Source: an uncultured Thermomicrobiales bacterium
GTDB taxonomy: Bacteria > Chloroflexota > Chloroflexia > Thermomicrobiales > CADCWN01
DNA: 38,009 nt
NCBI GenBank assembly: GCA_902806415.1
Contig: CADCWN010000245.1
Location: 1-38,009, forward strand
Reading direction: 5' to 3'
Shown: in pieces, positions 8,100 to 16,841 of the stretch
Position numbering within the stretch: the first letter of the stretch is position 1
Layout of the letters: each line of letters begins with the position of its first letter
Notes under the pieces: generated by a model
What the model saw: the letters and a program-made list of their open reading frames with translations, nothing else
Databases searched by the model: none
Told to the model about the DNA's origin: nothing
Program-made: the position numbers and the translations under genes

Positions 8100-11000
8100 T
8101 TACCGCTTCTGCAACTTGGCGAAGTTGGCGCTGAGGGTGCGGACGACCCCGTCCTGGAATTTCACCGTCACGTCCTGGTCGTCCGCCAGATTCTTGACGT
8201 TGATCACCTGGCCCTGACCGAAGCGGGCGTGCAGGACGCGATCGCCCGGCTTGAAACCGCCGAGTGTCGTCGGCTCGAACGAGCCTTTCGGGGCCGTCCC
8301 CTGGCCCGACGCGTCACCACCACCATAGGCGTGTGACCCACCGCCACCGCCCGCCCCGCCGCGACCGCCGTTCCCCCAGGTCGCGCCGCCGCCGCCGTAG
8401 CGACCATACCCATTGCCGCCACCGGGCCGCGAGCCGACGCCGATACTGACTTTGGGTGCTTGCGAGACGCGCTCCAGGTGCGCCTCGGGGAGGGCCAGGA
8501 GGAAGCGCGACGCCTCGCTGACCTCCTCCTGGCCGAAGCGGGTGCGCTTAAAGGCGTGCGTGAGGTAGAGCAGCTTCATCGCGCGGGTAATCCCAACGTA
8601 GGCGAGCCGCCGTTCCTCCTCCAACTCGCGCGGGTCTTCGGATTGCGTCGCGCGCGAATGGGGCAGCAGCCCCTCTTCCAGGCCGACGAGGAAGACGACC
8701 GGGAATTCGAGCCCCTTCGCGGCGTGCAAGGTGATCAGCGTCACCTTGTCGCCCTCATCCTCGATCGTGTCGGCGTCGCTGACGAGCGCCTTCTCCTCCA
8801 GATAGGAGGTCAGCCCGGAGATCGGCTCCTGGTCCGGCCAGCGACTGATCTCGTTCCCCAACTCGCCGATATTTTCCAGGCGCTCGGCCTGCATCGACTC
8901 CTGCAGGAAGGCGACGTAGCCCGAGCGGTCGATCGCCTCCTTGAAGAACTCGGACAGGCTGAGGCTCCCCGCCGCGCGCCGCAACTCGCTGAAGGTGCGC
9001 GCGAACTCCAATAGCGCCGCCCGGCTACGCCCGCTGACCTGCGGCGGCACCGAGCGCGACATCCCATCCTCAGACTCCAGCAGGGAGTCGAAGCCGCTCG
9101 CCAGCGACAGGCTCGTCTCGGTCGCCCAACCCTCGATCGCCTCGATCGCCTTCGGGCCGATCCCCTTGCCGAGCGGCATATCGCTGCCGATCACACGGCG
9201 CAGGCTGATCGTATCGGCCGGATTCACGACCGTCCGCAGCAGGGCCATGACATCCTTGACCTCTTGCCGCTCGTGGAAGCGGATCCCGCCGATCAGTTGC
9301 AGGGGGATTTTGGCGCGGTCGAGCGCCTGCTCGATCGGGCGCGACTGGGCGTTGGTGCGATACATCACCGCGAAATCGCGGTACGGGTGCTTCCGCATCA
9401 CATGCAGGCGCGAGATCTCGGTGACCAGGAATTGCGCCTCCTGGCGCTCGTCGTAGAGTTCCTGGACCAGCACCTTCGCGCCCGCGCCCTGCACCGCGCG
9501 CAACTGCTTCTCGGTCCGCTCCGGGTTCTCCTTGATCACCCCCATCGCCGCTTCGAGGATCGGCTGGGTCGAGCGATAGTTCTGCTCCAGGAAGATCGTC
9601 TTCGCGCTCGGGAAGTCGCGCCGGAAGTTGCGGATATTGGTGATGTCCGCGCCCCGGAAGCGGTAGATCGACTGATCCTCGTCGCCGACAACGCAGAGGT
9701 TGGCGTCCGGCCCGTTGGCGAGCTGGTGGATCAGGCTGTACTGGACGTGGTTCGTGTCCTGGTACTCATCGACCATGATATAGCGGTAGCGCTCCTGGTA
9801 GCGCCGCTGCACCTCGGGGACATACTGGAAGAGATCGACGGTGCGATTGAGCAGATCGTCGAAGTCCAGCCCCTGGAAGGTTTTTAGCATCTGCTGATAG
9901 ACCGGGTAGACCCGCGCCACGATCTCGTCGCCATAGGTCTCGACCTGCGCGCGGAAATCGTCGGGCGTGGCGCGCACGCTCTTGGCGGCGGAGATTCGGC
10001 TGAGGATCGCGCGCGGCGCGTGCTGCTTCGGATCGAGGTCGAGTTCTTTCAGCGCCCGCTTGATGACGTTCATCTGATCGTCGGAATCGTAGATTGTGAA
10101 CGAGCGGTCGAGCCCGAAGTGATAGCCATGCTGGCGCAGGACGCGCACGCAGAAGTTGTGGAACGTCCCGACCGTCAGATCTTTCGCGACCGGGCCGACG
10201 AGCCGTTCGAGCCGATCGCGCATCTCCTTCGCCGCCTTGTTGGTGAAGGTGACGGCGAGGATTTGCCACGGCGCGGCCCCGCGCTCTTGCAGGAGGTAGG
10301 CGATCCGGTGGGTCAGCACACGGGTATTATGGCAGAGCACCCCCTCGGCGACGAAGTTGTGCGTCCCCTCCACGGTGAAGTCGTAGACCCAGCCGGTATA
10401 GTCCACCTCATCCACTGCGGCCACTTCCTCATAGACGAGCGGTGCAGTGGCAAGGCGATCCAGTGTGACGATGCCGTGCTTCAGGTGCGACAGATCATCG
10501 GTCGAGAGCAGGCGCGTAGGGCGAAACTGATTGCCAGGCAAGCGACCCCCCGGACGCTCCACCAATTCAAGGAGCATCGGTCGAACCTTATTATGGTAAC
10601 TCTCCCGACTGCATCGCTTCAGCGCGGCGTACCCTTTTGTTTGGCCGGTGTTCCCCAGGAGTCGCTTCGGCGAGAGCGCTGTCGCTTCTGCCAACTGCCT
10701 GATGACCGGGCCGGAGGGGAGCAGATCGCGGTTCGGATTCGATCGCTTCGCGATGCACCTGGCAAGTGCTTCCTTTTTCATCAGATCACCGAAGCTGATC
10801 TGTTCGGAGAAGACGCGCAGCGAAGGTCCGCCGATGTAGAGTGTCCAATAGGGGCGCGCGATCCGCGTGCCATTCGTCGCCGCTTTCATCTTGCGTGATA
10901 CCCTGGCCCAGATGCCGAAGCGACGCAGGAGATGGCGAAGTTCTTCGGCAAGACGCTGCGAGGCGGTGCTAATGCCGACCTGTTGCCGCCCTGGCTCAAC

Positions 11001-11837
11001 CCAGCCCTCGACGTCGAACAAGGCGCGTAGGAAGATCGCGACACCTTCAGCATCAGCGCGCATGATGACATCGGGGACATGCTTTTGGGCGGCGCGGCAG
11101 CCGAACTCGTGCCCATGTGAAGCAAGGAATTCGTACAGGGCGGTGCTCCAGATGCCAAGTCGATAGGTGCTACGACCATTATTAAGCTTGATCGAGAGCT
11201 TACGTGACCCCAGGTTGTATCGTTCCAGAAGGTTCGCGATAACTGTCCTAATCCGCTCCAATTGCTCACGAGACTTGAGGGTGATGGAGAACTCGCGGAT
11301 ACAATCGTGCTGGGTGCGCTCATACCCCTCGCCAATCAGCCAACCGAAGAACTCGGCCAGCTCAGGGTCGATGGACCTATCGCGATGCGAGAGCGCGCCA
11401 GGGAGGGCCAGCACATCGCCCACCTGGATTATGTTTGTCCAGTTCAAGCCATCGAAGAGTTTGTGTGCGGCGGTAAGACCGATGCGACTCCCATCACGAA
11501 AGGTAATGAGCCTGACTCGCTCGGAGACCTGCTGGCGATAGAGCGCGGTAATCGGGGCAGAGTGAAATCGACCAGTCACCTCATCGTAGGAATCGACCCA
11601 CGCCTGTTCGCTCGGTGCCGACACCCAGCCTTCACCATCATATACCGCAGCGGTATGGAATCGTTCCCAGGCTTCCTCTGCAGTTTGCAAACGATCATTG
11701 ATGACGAGGCGGGTATCGGGCAAGACGCATTTGCCACTCCCCGGACCGGCCATGATCAGGACCGGGCCATCGACCGTCTCGACCGCCTGCCGTTGCTCCG
11801 CATTCAATCCGGCCAGCAGCTCGCTCGTCCCGGTCAC
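8100..11837 (-). CDS. pcrA: UvrD/PcrA-type DNA helicase interrupted by an intein
   Basis: Superfamily 1A 3'-5' helicase acting in nucleotide excision repair and replication-fork maintenance. The precursor has about 1245 residues; the spliced protein would have about 777, the usual PcrA size. The Q-motif region (LNAEQRQAV) is followed by Walker A AGPGSGK at 30-36, which is split by the intein (37-504). After Thr505 come motif Ia (AVTFTNKAAKEM), II (VDEYQDTNH, near 689), III (GDEDQSIYRFRGAD, near 716), IV (QNYRST), V (LHAAKGLEFPVV, near 1035) and VI (YVGITRA, near 1077). A Gly-rich linker (about 1133-1173) precedes a Tudor-like tail (KPGDRVLHARFGQG), the RNA-polymerase-binding module known in PcrA. 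GTG 11837 is preferred because GGGAGGG lies just upstream; ATG 11855 is the alternative. Helicase activity requires intein splicing. Confidence 0.95.
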   Translation of the reverse strand: MTGTSELLAGLNAEQRQAVETVDGPVLIMAGPGSGKCVLPDTRLVINDRLQTAEEAWERFHTAAVYDGEGWVSAPSEQAWVDSYDEVTGRFHSAPITALYRQQVSERVRLITFRDGSRIGLTAAHKLFDGLNWTNIIQVGDVLALPGALSHRDRSIDPELAEFFGWLIGEGYERTQHDCIREFSITLKSREQLERIRTVIANLLERYNLGSRKLSIKLNNGRSTYRLGIWSTALYEFLASHGHEFGCRAAQKHVPDVIMRADAEGVAIFLRALFDVEGWVEPGRQQVGISTASQRLAEELRHLLRRFGIWARVSRKMKAATNGTRIARPYWTLYIGGPSLRVFSEQISFGDLMKKEALARCIAKRSNPNRDLLPSGPVIRQLAEATALSPKRLLGNTGQTKGYAALKRCSRESYHNKVRPMLLELVERPGGRLPGNQFRPTRLLSTDDLSHLKHGIVTLDRLATAPLVYEEVAAVDEVDYTGWVYDFTVEGTHNFVAEGVLCHNTRVLTHRIAYLLQERGAAPWQILAVTFTNKAAKEMRDRLERLVGPVAKDLTVGTFHNFCVRVLRQHGYHFGLDRSFTIYDSDDQMNVIKRALKELDLDPKQHAPRAILSRISAAKSVRATPDDFRAQVETYGDEIVARVYPVYQQMLKTFQGLDFDDLLNRTVDLFQYVPEVQRRYQERYRYIMVDEYQDTNHVQYSLIHQLANGPDANLCVVGDEDQSIYRFRGADITNIRNFRRDFPSAKTIFLEQNYRSTQPILEAAMGVIKENPERTEKQLRAVQGAGAKVLVQELYDERQEAQFLVTEISRLHVMRKHPYRDFAVMYRTNAQSRPIEQALDRAKIPLQLIGGIRFHERQEVKDVMALLRTVVNPADTISLRRVIGSDMPLGKGIGPKAIEAIEGWATETSLSLASGFDSLLESEDGMSRSVPPQVSGRSRAALLEFARTFSELRRAAGSLSLSEFFKEAIDRSGYVAFLQESMQAERLENIGELGNEISRWPDQEPISGLTSYLEEKALVSDADTIEDEGDKVTLITLHAAKGLEFPVVFLVGLEEGLLPHSRATQSEDPRELEEERRLAYVGITRAMKLLYLTHAFKRTRFGQEEVSEASRFLLALPEAHLERVSQAPKVSIGVGSRPGGGNGYGRYGGGGATWGNGGRGGAGGGGGSHAYGGGDASGQGTAPKGSFEPTTLGGFKPGDRVLHARFGQGQVINVKNLADDQDVTVKFQDGVVRTLSANFAKLQKR
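10326..11729 (-). other. LAGLIDADG intein inserted in the helicase Walker A motif
   Basis: In-frame insert of 468 residues between Lys36 and Thr505 of the precursor. It begins with Cys (block A CVLPDTRLV) and ends with CHN before Thr, the residues expected for a class 1 splicing intein (Cys1, terminal Asn, +1 Thr). Block B is GLTAAHK, with Thr and His as in the TxxH motif. Block F/G reads VYDFTVEGTHNFVAEGVLCHN in two overlapping parts. The middle holds a homing endonuclease of the LAGLIDADG (DOD) class: motif 1 FFGWLIGEGYE near 163, motif 2 FLRALFDVEGWVE near 268. The acidic residues (E/G pattern in motif 1, D and E in motif 2) are present, so the nuclease may be active, but this is inference. 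Insertion after the P-loop Lys is a common protein-coding target for inteins in ATPases. Confidence 0.95.
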
Positions 11838-11983
11838 AGCACCCTCCCGCGTCATTCGCCCGCCACTATCCCGCTATCTATCGCGCATCGGCCCCATTAA
11901 GTATACGCCCCGGCAATACCAGTAGGCTGGCTCATCGGGGGCCGAAGGGCGATTGTAGCAGCCGTACGTACACGTCGCAAGCC

Positions 11984-12013
11984 TTGACAGTCGCGCGCGG
12001 GCTGCGCTACCAT
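11984..12013 (+). promoter_or_regulatory. Promoter of the tRNA(CAT) gene
   Basis: Perfect TTGACA (11984-11989), 18-bp spacer, TACCAT (12008-12013). Start of transcription expected near 12020, 24 nt before the tRNA. The 11856-11983 stretch also holds a TATACT (minus, 11905-11900) that could drive pcrA. Confidence 0.75.
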
Positions 12014-12043
12014 TCTCGCTGTGGTGCGTGCGCGGCCAATTGC

Positions 12044-12115
12044 GCCGACGTAGCTCAGTGGCAGAGTAGGGGACTCATAAGCCCTTGGTCGCTGGTTCGA
12101 ATCCAGCCGTCGGCA
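12044..12115 (+). tRNA. tRNA-Met (anticodon CAT)
   Basis: A 72-nt cloverleaf. Acceptor stem GCCGACG/CGTCGGC pairs perfectly; D arm GCTC...GAGT; anticodon loop CTCATAA (CAT); five-base variable region; T arm GCTGG-TTCGAAT-CCAGC; discriminator A at 12115. CC follows but the next base is G, so CCA is not encoded in full. The closing base pair of the anticodon stem is an A/G mismatch. It lacks the initiator-type unpaired 5' end, so elongator Met is favoured; a lysidine-modified tRNA-Ile(CAT) cannot be ruled out. It has its own promoter and terminator. Confidence 0.92.
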
Positions 12116-12128
12116 CCGACAACGGGGA

Positions 12129-12155
12129 GGGGAGGCCATCGGGCTTCCCCTTTTT
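12129..12155 (+). terminator. Rho-independent terminator of the tRNA
   Basis: Stem 12129-12137 with 12142-12150 (one G-T pair), loop ATCG, followed by TTTTT at 12151-12155. Confidence 0.85.
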
Positions 12156-12250
12156 GCTACCCCGTGCTCGGGGGAAGGGTGCCGCGCTGGCGGGGCCGTG
12201 GGCGACGGCGGTGTTGCTCGGCCCGGTGGTGCCAACGGTGAGGAGAGCCG

Positions 12251-12745
12251 GTGTCGTACAGCCGTCGCGAGGAGCCGGGCGGGTCGCCGCCGCAGCCGCC
12301 CCAATCTCCATACCCACCCCGCCCGCCCCGGCGCGGCGAGGGCTGGACAGCGGGTACCTTCTCACCGGCGATCTTCCTCGTCGCCCTGCTGGTCATCGGC
12401 TTCCTGGTCGCGGCGGCGGTCCTCAGCCAGCGCGAGGAGGCGACACCGACACCAGCGCCGGGAGGGGCGACGAGCGCCGCGACGAGCACCACGGGGAGCG
12501 CGGGCGCGCCCACACTGACCGGGACACCGCGCACGTTCGTCGTCGCCAACACCGGCGGCGAGGGGGTCTACCTGCGCCGCACGCCGCGCCTGGCCGATCG
12601 CGACACCGCCTACCCGGAGGGGACGCGGCTCGTGGCGATCGGGGCCGATGTGGATGGCGAGGGCGGGCGCTGGCATCACGTTCGCACGCCGGACGGGAAG
12701 AGCGGCTACGTCCCCGCGCGGTACGCGAACGAGGCCGCGCGCTGA
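12251..12745 (+). CDS. Membrane-anchored SH3-domain protein
   Basis: 164 residues. A Pro/Arg-rich cytoplasmic N-terminus (1-35) is followed by one transmembrane helix (about 38-58, FSPAIFLVALLVIGFLVAAAVL), a Ser/Thr/Pro linker typical of cell-envelope proteins, and a C-terminal bacterial SH3 domain (about 95-160: VYLRRTPRLADRDTAYPEGT ending in GYVPARY). SH3b domains usually bind cell-wall peptides, so an envelope-sensing or anchoring role is plausible but not shown. GTG 12251 is chosen for the GAGGAG upstream. It ends 38 bp before ktrB in the same orientation and may share its transcript. Confidence 0.75.
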   Translation: MSYSRREEPGGSPPQPPQSPYPPRPPRRGEGWTAGTFSPAIFLVALLVIGFLVAAAVLSQREEATPTPAPGGATSAATSTTGSAGAPTLTGTPRTFVVANTGGEGVYLRRTPRLADRDTAYPEGTRLVAIGADVDGEGGRWHHVRTPDGKSGYVPARYANEAAR

Positions 12746-12782
12746 TCGACCGTGTCGCGCCGGTCCCATCGAGGGAGGTTAT

Positions 12783-14242
12783 GTGAGGAGCCCGCCCCGG
12801 CGCGAGGATTCAGGGGGGATCCGCCTCCCGCGAATTGCGCCCGCCCCTATCCGACTCCGCTTGCGGCAGGTGCGCAAGACCCTCCGCGCCGCGCCAGCGC
12901 GGCGACCGGTGCTGCTGGTCGGCGGCTTCGCCGTGCCGATCGCGGTCGGGATGGCGCTGCTCCTCCTGCCGATCAGCGCGCGCGACGGCTCCGCCAGGCC
13001 GCTGGTCGCCCTCTTCACGGCCACCTCAGCGGTCTGTGTGACCGGGCTCGTCGTCGTGGACACGCGCGATCACTGGACGCCATTCGGCCAGACGATCATC
13101 GCCATCCTGATGCAACTCGGGGGGCTCGGCTTCGTCATCGGCGTCGCGACGATCCGGCTGCTGCTCAGCCAACGCCCGAACCTGCGCGACCGCCTGCTGC
13201 TGCAAGAGACCGGCGCGATCACGCGTCTGGGTGGGCAGCAGGCGCTGGTCCTTAGGGCGGTCGCGGTCACGTTCGGCGTCGAGGCACTGGGGGCGCTGAT
13301 CCTCTGGGCCAAGTTCACCCCGCAATTCGGGATCGGTCGGGGCTTCTGGCTCGGCCTCTTCCACGCGATCTCCGCCTTCACCAACGGCAGCTTCGATCTC
13401 TTCGGCGGCTTCCGCTCCGTGGCCGATTTCCGCGCCGATCCGGTCGTCCTCCTGACCCTGGCCGGGCTGATCATCATCGGCGGCCTGAGTGTTGTGACCC
13501 TCACCGATCTCTGGACCTTTCGACCCTGGGACGGGCCGCGCCCCGGCAGATGGCGACGGTTGAACGTCGATAGCAAGGCCGTGATTCTGGGCACCGCGAT
13601 CCTGTTAGGGGGCGGCACCGCCGTCTTGCTGCTCACCGAGTGGGGCAACCCGGCCACATTGGGGGGCTGCCGCTCGGGCAACGGTTCCTCAACGCCTTTT
13701 TCCACGCGACCGCCGCGCGCACCGCGGGCTTCGCCACCTGGGACTTCTCGCAGGCCCGGCAGCAGACCCTGTTCATCTTGAGTGGGCTGATGTTCATCGG
13801 TGGCGCGCCCGGCTCGATGGCGGGCGGGATCAAGATCACCACGATGGCCGCGCTCCTGGCGGCGATCAGGGGTAGCCTGCGCGGGCAACCGGAGCCGACC
13901 CTCTTCGCGCGGCGTATCCCCGCGCGCCTGATCGGGCAGGCGTTGGCGGTGACCACGCTGGCTTTCGCGCTGATCGTCAACGTCGCGCTGCTGATCAGCC
14001 TGATCGAGGGCGAACGCCTCGGCGCATCGTTCGGGGCGATCCTCTATGAGGTCACCTCGGCGTTCGGGACGGTCGGCTCATCGGTCGGGCTGACGCCACG
14101 CCTCGGCGCGGTCAGCCAATTCCTGCTGATCATGATGATGTTCGTCGGTCGGCTCGGGCCGGTCACCGTCGCGCTCGTCCTCACCGAGCGGCGACACGAG
14201 GAGCGGTATCGTCACCCGAGCGAATCGCTACGCATCGGCTAG
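12783..14242 (+). pseudogene. ktrB: KtrB/TrkH potassium-uptake channel subunit, single-base frameshift
   Basis: Membrane subunit of a Ktr/Trk K+ uptake system, about 486 residues if read through. All four pore loops are recognisable: TSAVCVTGLVVVDT, HAISAFTNGSFDLF, ATAARTAGFATWDF and VTSAFGTVGSSVGLT. GTG 12783 follows GGGAGG. The first three quarters are in one frame; at G6 13661-13666 the frame shifts by -1 and the rest runs from LPLGQRFLNAFFHAT to the TAG at 14240. Read literally, the first frame ends at 13781 and the product lacks pore loops 3 and 4. One extra G would restore the gene. In zero frame the site reads G GGG GGC, a canonical slippery heptamer, so -1 ribosomal frameshifting is conceivable though not known for this family. 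Error in the run is the simplest explanation. Confidence 0.85.
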
Positions 14243-14298
14243 CCCTGGCTGCCGAGGGATACTGATGCTGCGCCGGAAAATGAGTGTCGGGAGGGGTG

Positions 14299-14997
14299 AT
14301 GTTCGAGCGAGACTCCGCGCCGCGCCGCTTCGCCGTGATCGGCCTCGGGCGTTTCGGGATGGAAGTCGTGCAGACGTTGGCAGCGCGCGGCCATGAGGTG
14401 CTGGCGATCGATCGCCTGGAGGGGCCGGTCCAGCACGCCAAGGAGATCGCCACGCACGCCATGCAGGTGGAGATCGTCGATGCCGAGCTAGTCCGGGAAG
14501 TCGGCCTGGATGAGGTCGATGTGGCGGTGGTGGCGATCGGCGACGATGTCGAGGCGAGCATCTTCGTCACCACGCTGCTGGTCGAGGAGGGGATCCCGCA
14601 GGTGGCCGCCCGCGCAAATTCGCGGCTGCACGGGCTGATCCTGGCGCGGGTCGGGGCGACGCGGGTCATCTACCCGGAGCAGGAGAGCGCCAGCGCGCTC
14701 GCGCAGCACCTGCGCGCGCCCAACGTCACCGACTACTTCGCGCTCGGCGCGGGGATCGGGATCGCGCGCCTCAGCGCGCCGCGCGCGTGGTTCGAGCGCA
14801 CCACCGATGAGTTGCGCCGCGCGAGGCCGAACCCGTCGGTGATCCTGGCGATCCAGCACGGCGAGGAGACCCTCGCCGAACCCGCGTTGAACGAGCCGAT
14901 CCGCGAAGGCGATACCCTCGTCCTGCTCTGCCCGGATGATCAGATCGACGAGATCCCCTGCGACCACGCATCGCGCGCCGCCCCGAGGCGACGGTGA
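14299..14997 (+). CDS. ktrA: KtrA/TrkA regulatory subunit of potassium uptake
   Basis: 232 residues. RCK_N Rossmann domain at the N-terminus: FAVIGLGRFG (GxGxxG, Gly15/17/20), with the acidic end of beta2 in LAIDRLEG, binding NAD(H)/ATP. The RCK_C domain lies at about 140-225 (LSAPRAWFERTT...EGDTLVLLCPDD). It forms a cytosolic octameric ring gating KtrB. It lies 56 bp after ktrB, an operon-like arrangement. ATG 14299 follows GGGAGGGG; an in-frame GTG lies at 14284. Its integrity argues that the system is still under selection, so the ktrB frameshift may not be a true null. Confidence 0.92.
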   Translation: MFERDSAPRRFAVIGLGRFGMEVVQTLAARGHEVLAIDRLEGPVQHAKEIATHAMQVEIVDAELVREVGLDEVDVAVVAIGDDVEASIFVTTLLVEEGIPQVAARANSRLHGLILARVGATRVIYPEQESASALAQHLRAPNVTDYFALGAGIGIARLSAPRAWFERTTDELRRARPNPSVILAIQHGEETLAEPALNEPIREGDTLVLLCPDDQIDEIPCDHASRAAPRRR

Positions 14998-15000
14998 GTC

Positions 15001-15351
15001 TCACGGGACCGATCGGAGATCATCGAAGACCAGGAAGATACCGTCGCCGGGCTTGAAGACGAGCAGGCCGGTCGCGCGGATGCGCCGTCCGGTCTGCTCT
15101 CGCAAGGTTGGGGCGTCACCCCGCAGCCCGATCCGGTTCGGCCCGTCGTCGAGCGTGAAATACTCGTCGGGCGTCCCCGCCTCGAAGGCGCGTACCACGC
15201 CCACGAGCGCGACCCTCCGCCCGGTATATCGCTCGTGCGCCAACCACGCCTCGCGCACAGGGAGCGCGAGTGGGGAGTGCCGAGTGCCGAGTGGAAAGTG
15301 CGGAGCGGAAAGCGCGGCGCGGGCAATATCAGCTATGCGCTTCTTAAACAT
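15001..15351 (-). CDS. OB-fold-like small protein with repeat-derived N-terminus
   Basis: 116 residues if ATG 15351 is used. The conserved-looking part begins near VREAWLAHERYTGRRVALVG and continues VRAFEAGTPDEYFTLDDGPN to GLLVFKPGDGIFLVFDDLRS, a strand-rich pattern like single OB-fold domains that bind nucleic acid; this is inference from pattern. Residues about 15-33 are encoded by the heptanucleotide repeat array at 15268-15300, so either the array became coding or the real start is GTG 15258, which lacks a clear SD. The gene ends 3 bp from the ktrA stop (convergent) and follows the glycosyltransferase on the same strand. Confidence 0.6.
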   Translation of the reverse strand: MFKKRIADIARAALSAPHFPLGTRHSPLALPVREAWLAHERYTGRRVALVGVVRAFEAGTPDEYFTLDDGPNRIGLRGDAPTLREQTGRRIRATGLLVFKPGDGIFLVFDDLRSVP

Positions 15352-15374
15352 CCACTCGGCACTCCCCACTCACT
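15268..15374. repeat. Inverted pair of GAGTGCC heptanucleotide arrays
   Basis: Left array 15268-15302: GAGTGGG, GAGTGCC, GAGTGCC, GAGTGGA, AAGTGCG. Right array 15352-15374 is its reverse complement (CCACTCGGCACTCCCCACT). The two could fold into a long stem around a 50-nt loop, between a glycosyltransferase and the OB-like gene and partly inside the latter. Confidence 0.75.
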
Positions 15375-16693
15375 CAATCCCCCGCAGCGACCGCCGGGAG
15401 GGCGGTCAGCGCGGCACGGCGCGCCGCGTTCGTCTCGCGGTAGAGGGCGAGGATACGGGTGGCGACATCGGCCCAGCTATACTCGCGCGCCGTGACGAGC
15501 GCGCCCGCGCCCAACTCCCGGCGCAACGTGTCGTCGCCGAGCGCGCGACCCAGGGCGTCGGCGAGGGCTGGGACATCACCGTACGGGACGAGCAACCCGT
15601 TGCGCCCCTCCTCGACCGTGTAGGCCAGACCACCGGCGCGCGAGGCGACGACCGGGGTGCCGCAGGCCATCGACTCGATCGCCACCAACCCGAACGATTC
15701 GTAGCGCGAGGGGACGACCGTCAGGTCGGCGGCGGCGTAGTAACGCGCCAGGGTCTCGTGCGGCTGGGGGCCGCAGAAGATCAGACCGTCGGCGACGCCG
15801 CGCTCCATCGCGCGCTCGCGCACGCGCGCCAAGTCGGGGCCGAGGCCGCCATCAGTCAGCTCGCCGCCGACGATGATCAGGCGCGGCTTCTCCACCCCAT
15901 GCCAGTCGGCGCACAGGCACGCGTAGCCCTCGATCAGGAAATCGATCCCCTTCACCGGGTCGATCCGCCCAACGAAGAGGAGAGTGGGGGCCGGGCCGAG
16001 GCCGAGTTCGGCGCGGGCGGCGGCGCGGTCTTGCGGGAAGAACCGCTCCAGATCGATGCCGCAGGGGATCGTCCGGATCTTCGAGGTCTGGAGCCCATAC
16101 CACCAGATCATCTCGGCGCGCTCGCGCGCGTTGGCGGCGACGATCGCATCGACGCGCGCGATCAGGCGGCGCTCGCTCTCGATCCGCAGCGACGACTCCT
16201 GCCCGTCCAGTGCCCCCCGCGCCGCTTCTTTCTTCAGCGCGGCGAGGGTGTGGAACATCTGCACGACCGGGGCGGTCCAATAGCGGCGCAGCAGGAGGGC
16301 CGTCCAGCCGGAGAGCCAGTAATGCGCGTGGACGACATCGTAACTGACACCATCGCGGAGGCCGAAGAGGGCCATCTCCGAGGCGAACTCACCCAAATAA
16401 TTGAAAAGGGTTTCCTTCGGCACCGTCGCGGTCGGCCCGGCGGTGATCTGGATCACCCGCACATTCTCGAACGGCTCGATGATATCGGGGGCAAACGTGT
16501 CGCTCCGCCGCGTGAAAATATCGACCGCGACACCCTGTCGGCCAAGCTGGCGACTGAGTTCGCGGACGTAAACGTTCATGCCCCCGGCATCTTTGGCCCC
16601 GAGTGTCGCGATCGGGGAGGTGTGGACGCTGATCATCGCGACACGCCGTATGTTGCCGAAGTCGCCGGTCCCCCGGCCATTATCGAAACCCAT
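15374..16693 (-). CDS. GT4 glycosyltransferase, MshA/sucrose-phosphate-synthase-like
   Basis: 439-residue retaining glycosyltransferase of the GT-B fold. The N-terminal domain starts ISVHTSPIATLGAKDAGGMN and then VYVRELSRQLG, typical of D-inositol-3-phosphate glycosyltransferase (MshA) and sucrose-synthase-like GT4 enzymes that bind the acceptor; HAHYWLSGW follows. The C-terminal nucleotide-sugar site has LLFVGRIDPVKGIDFLI and the E-x7-E motif ESFGLVAIESMACGTPVV. The acceptor is not deducible; mycothiol is not expected outside Actinobacteria, so an MshA label would be unsafe. ATG 16693 follows GGGGAGG by a good distance; an earlier in-frame start at 16738 is less supported. It ends at the edge of the inverted repeat arrays. 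Confidence 0.88.
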   Translation of the reverse strand: MGFDNGRGTGDFGNIRRVAMISVHTSPIATLGAKDAGGMNVYVRELSRQLGRQGVAVDIFTRRSDTFAPDIIEPFENVRVIQITAGPTATVPKETLFNYLGEFASEMALFGLRDGVSYDVVHAHYWLSGWTALLLRRYWTAPVVQMFHTLAALKKEAARGALDGQESSLRIESERRLIARVDAIVAANARERAEMIWWYGLQTSKIRTIPCGIDLERFFPQDRAAARAELGLGPAPTLLFVGRIDPVKGIDFLIEGYACLCADWHGVEKPRLIIVGGELTDGGLGPDLARVRERAMERGVADGLIFCGPQPHETLARYYAAADLTVVPSRYESFGLVAIESMACGTPVVASRAGGLAYTVEEGRNGLLVPYGDVPALADALGRALGDDTLRRELGAGALVTAREYSWADVATRILALYRETNAARRAALTALPAVAAGD

Positions 16694-16801
16694 CGTGTCG
16701 TCCTCCCCGCGCCCCGCGACCAGCGGCGAGGCGGCCATCTTCCATCATTCCGCATCCGCCCGCCCGACAAGTTCGGGCATACGTCGCCATAATCAACGCA
16801 C

Positions 16802-16841
16802 GAGCCGCGCCGATATTCCGCTCTATTCGGTCGCGCGGCTC
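16802..16841 (-). terminator. Hairpin abutting the stop of the nucleotidyltransferase-like gene
   Basis: GAGCCGCGC at 16802-16810 pairs with GCGCGGCTC at 16833-16841, extendable by neighbouring CGA/TCG. The right arm overlaps the stop codon at 16840-16842. Confidence 0.45.

Noticed and set aside
14936..16792. 618-residue frame antisense to the glycosyltransferase
   Set aside because: Low-complexity Arg/Gly/Asp content and full overlap with a motif-bearing gene.
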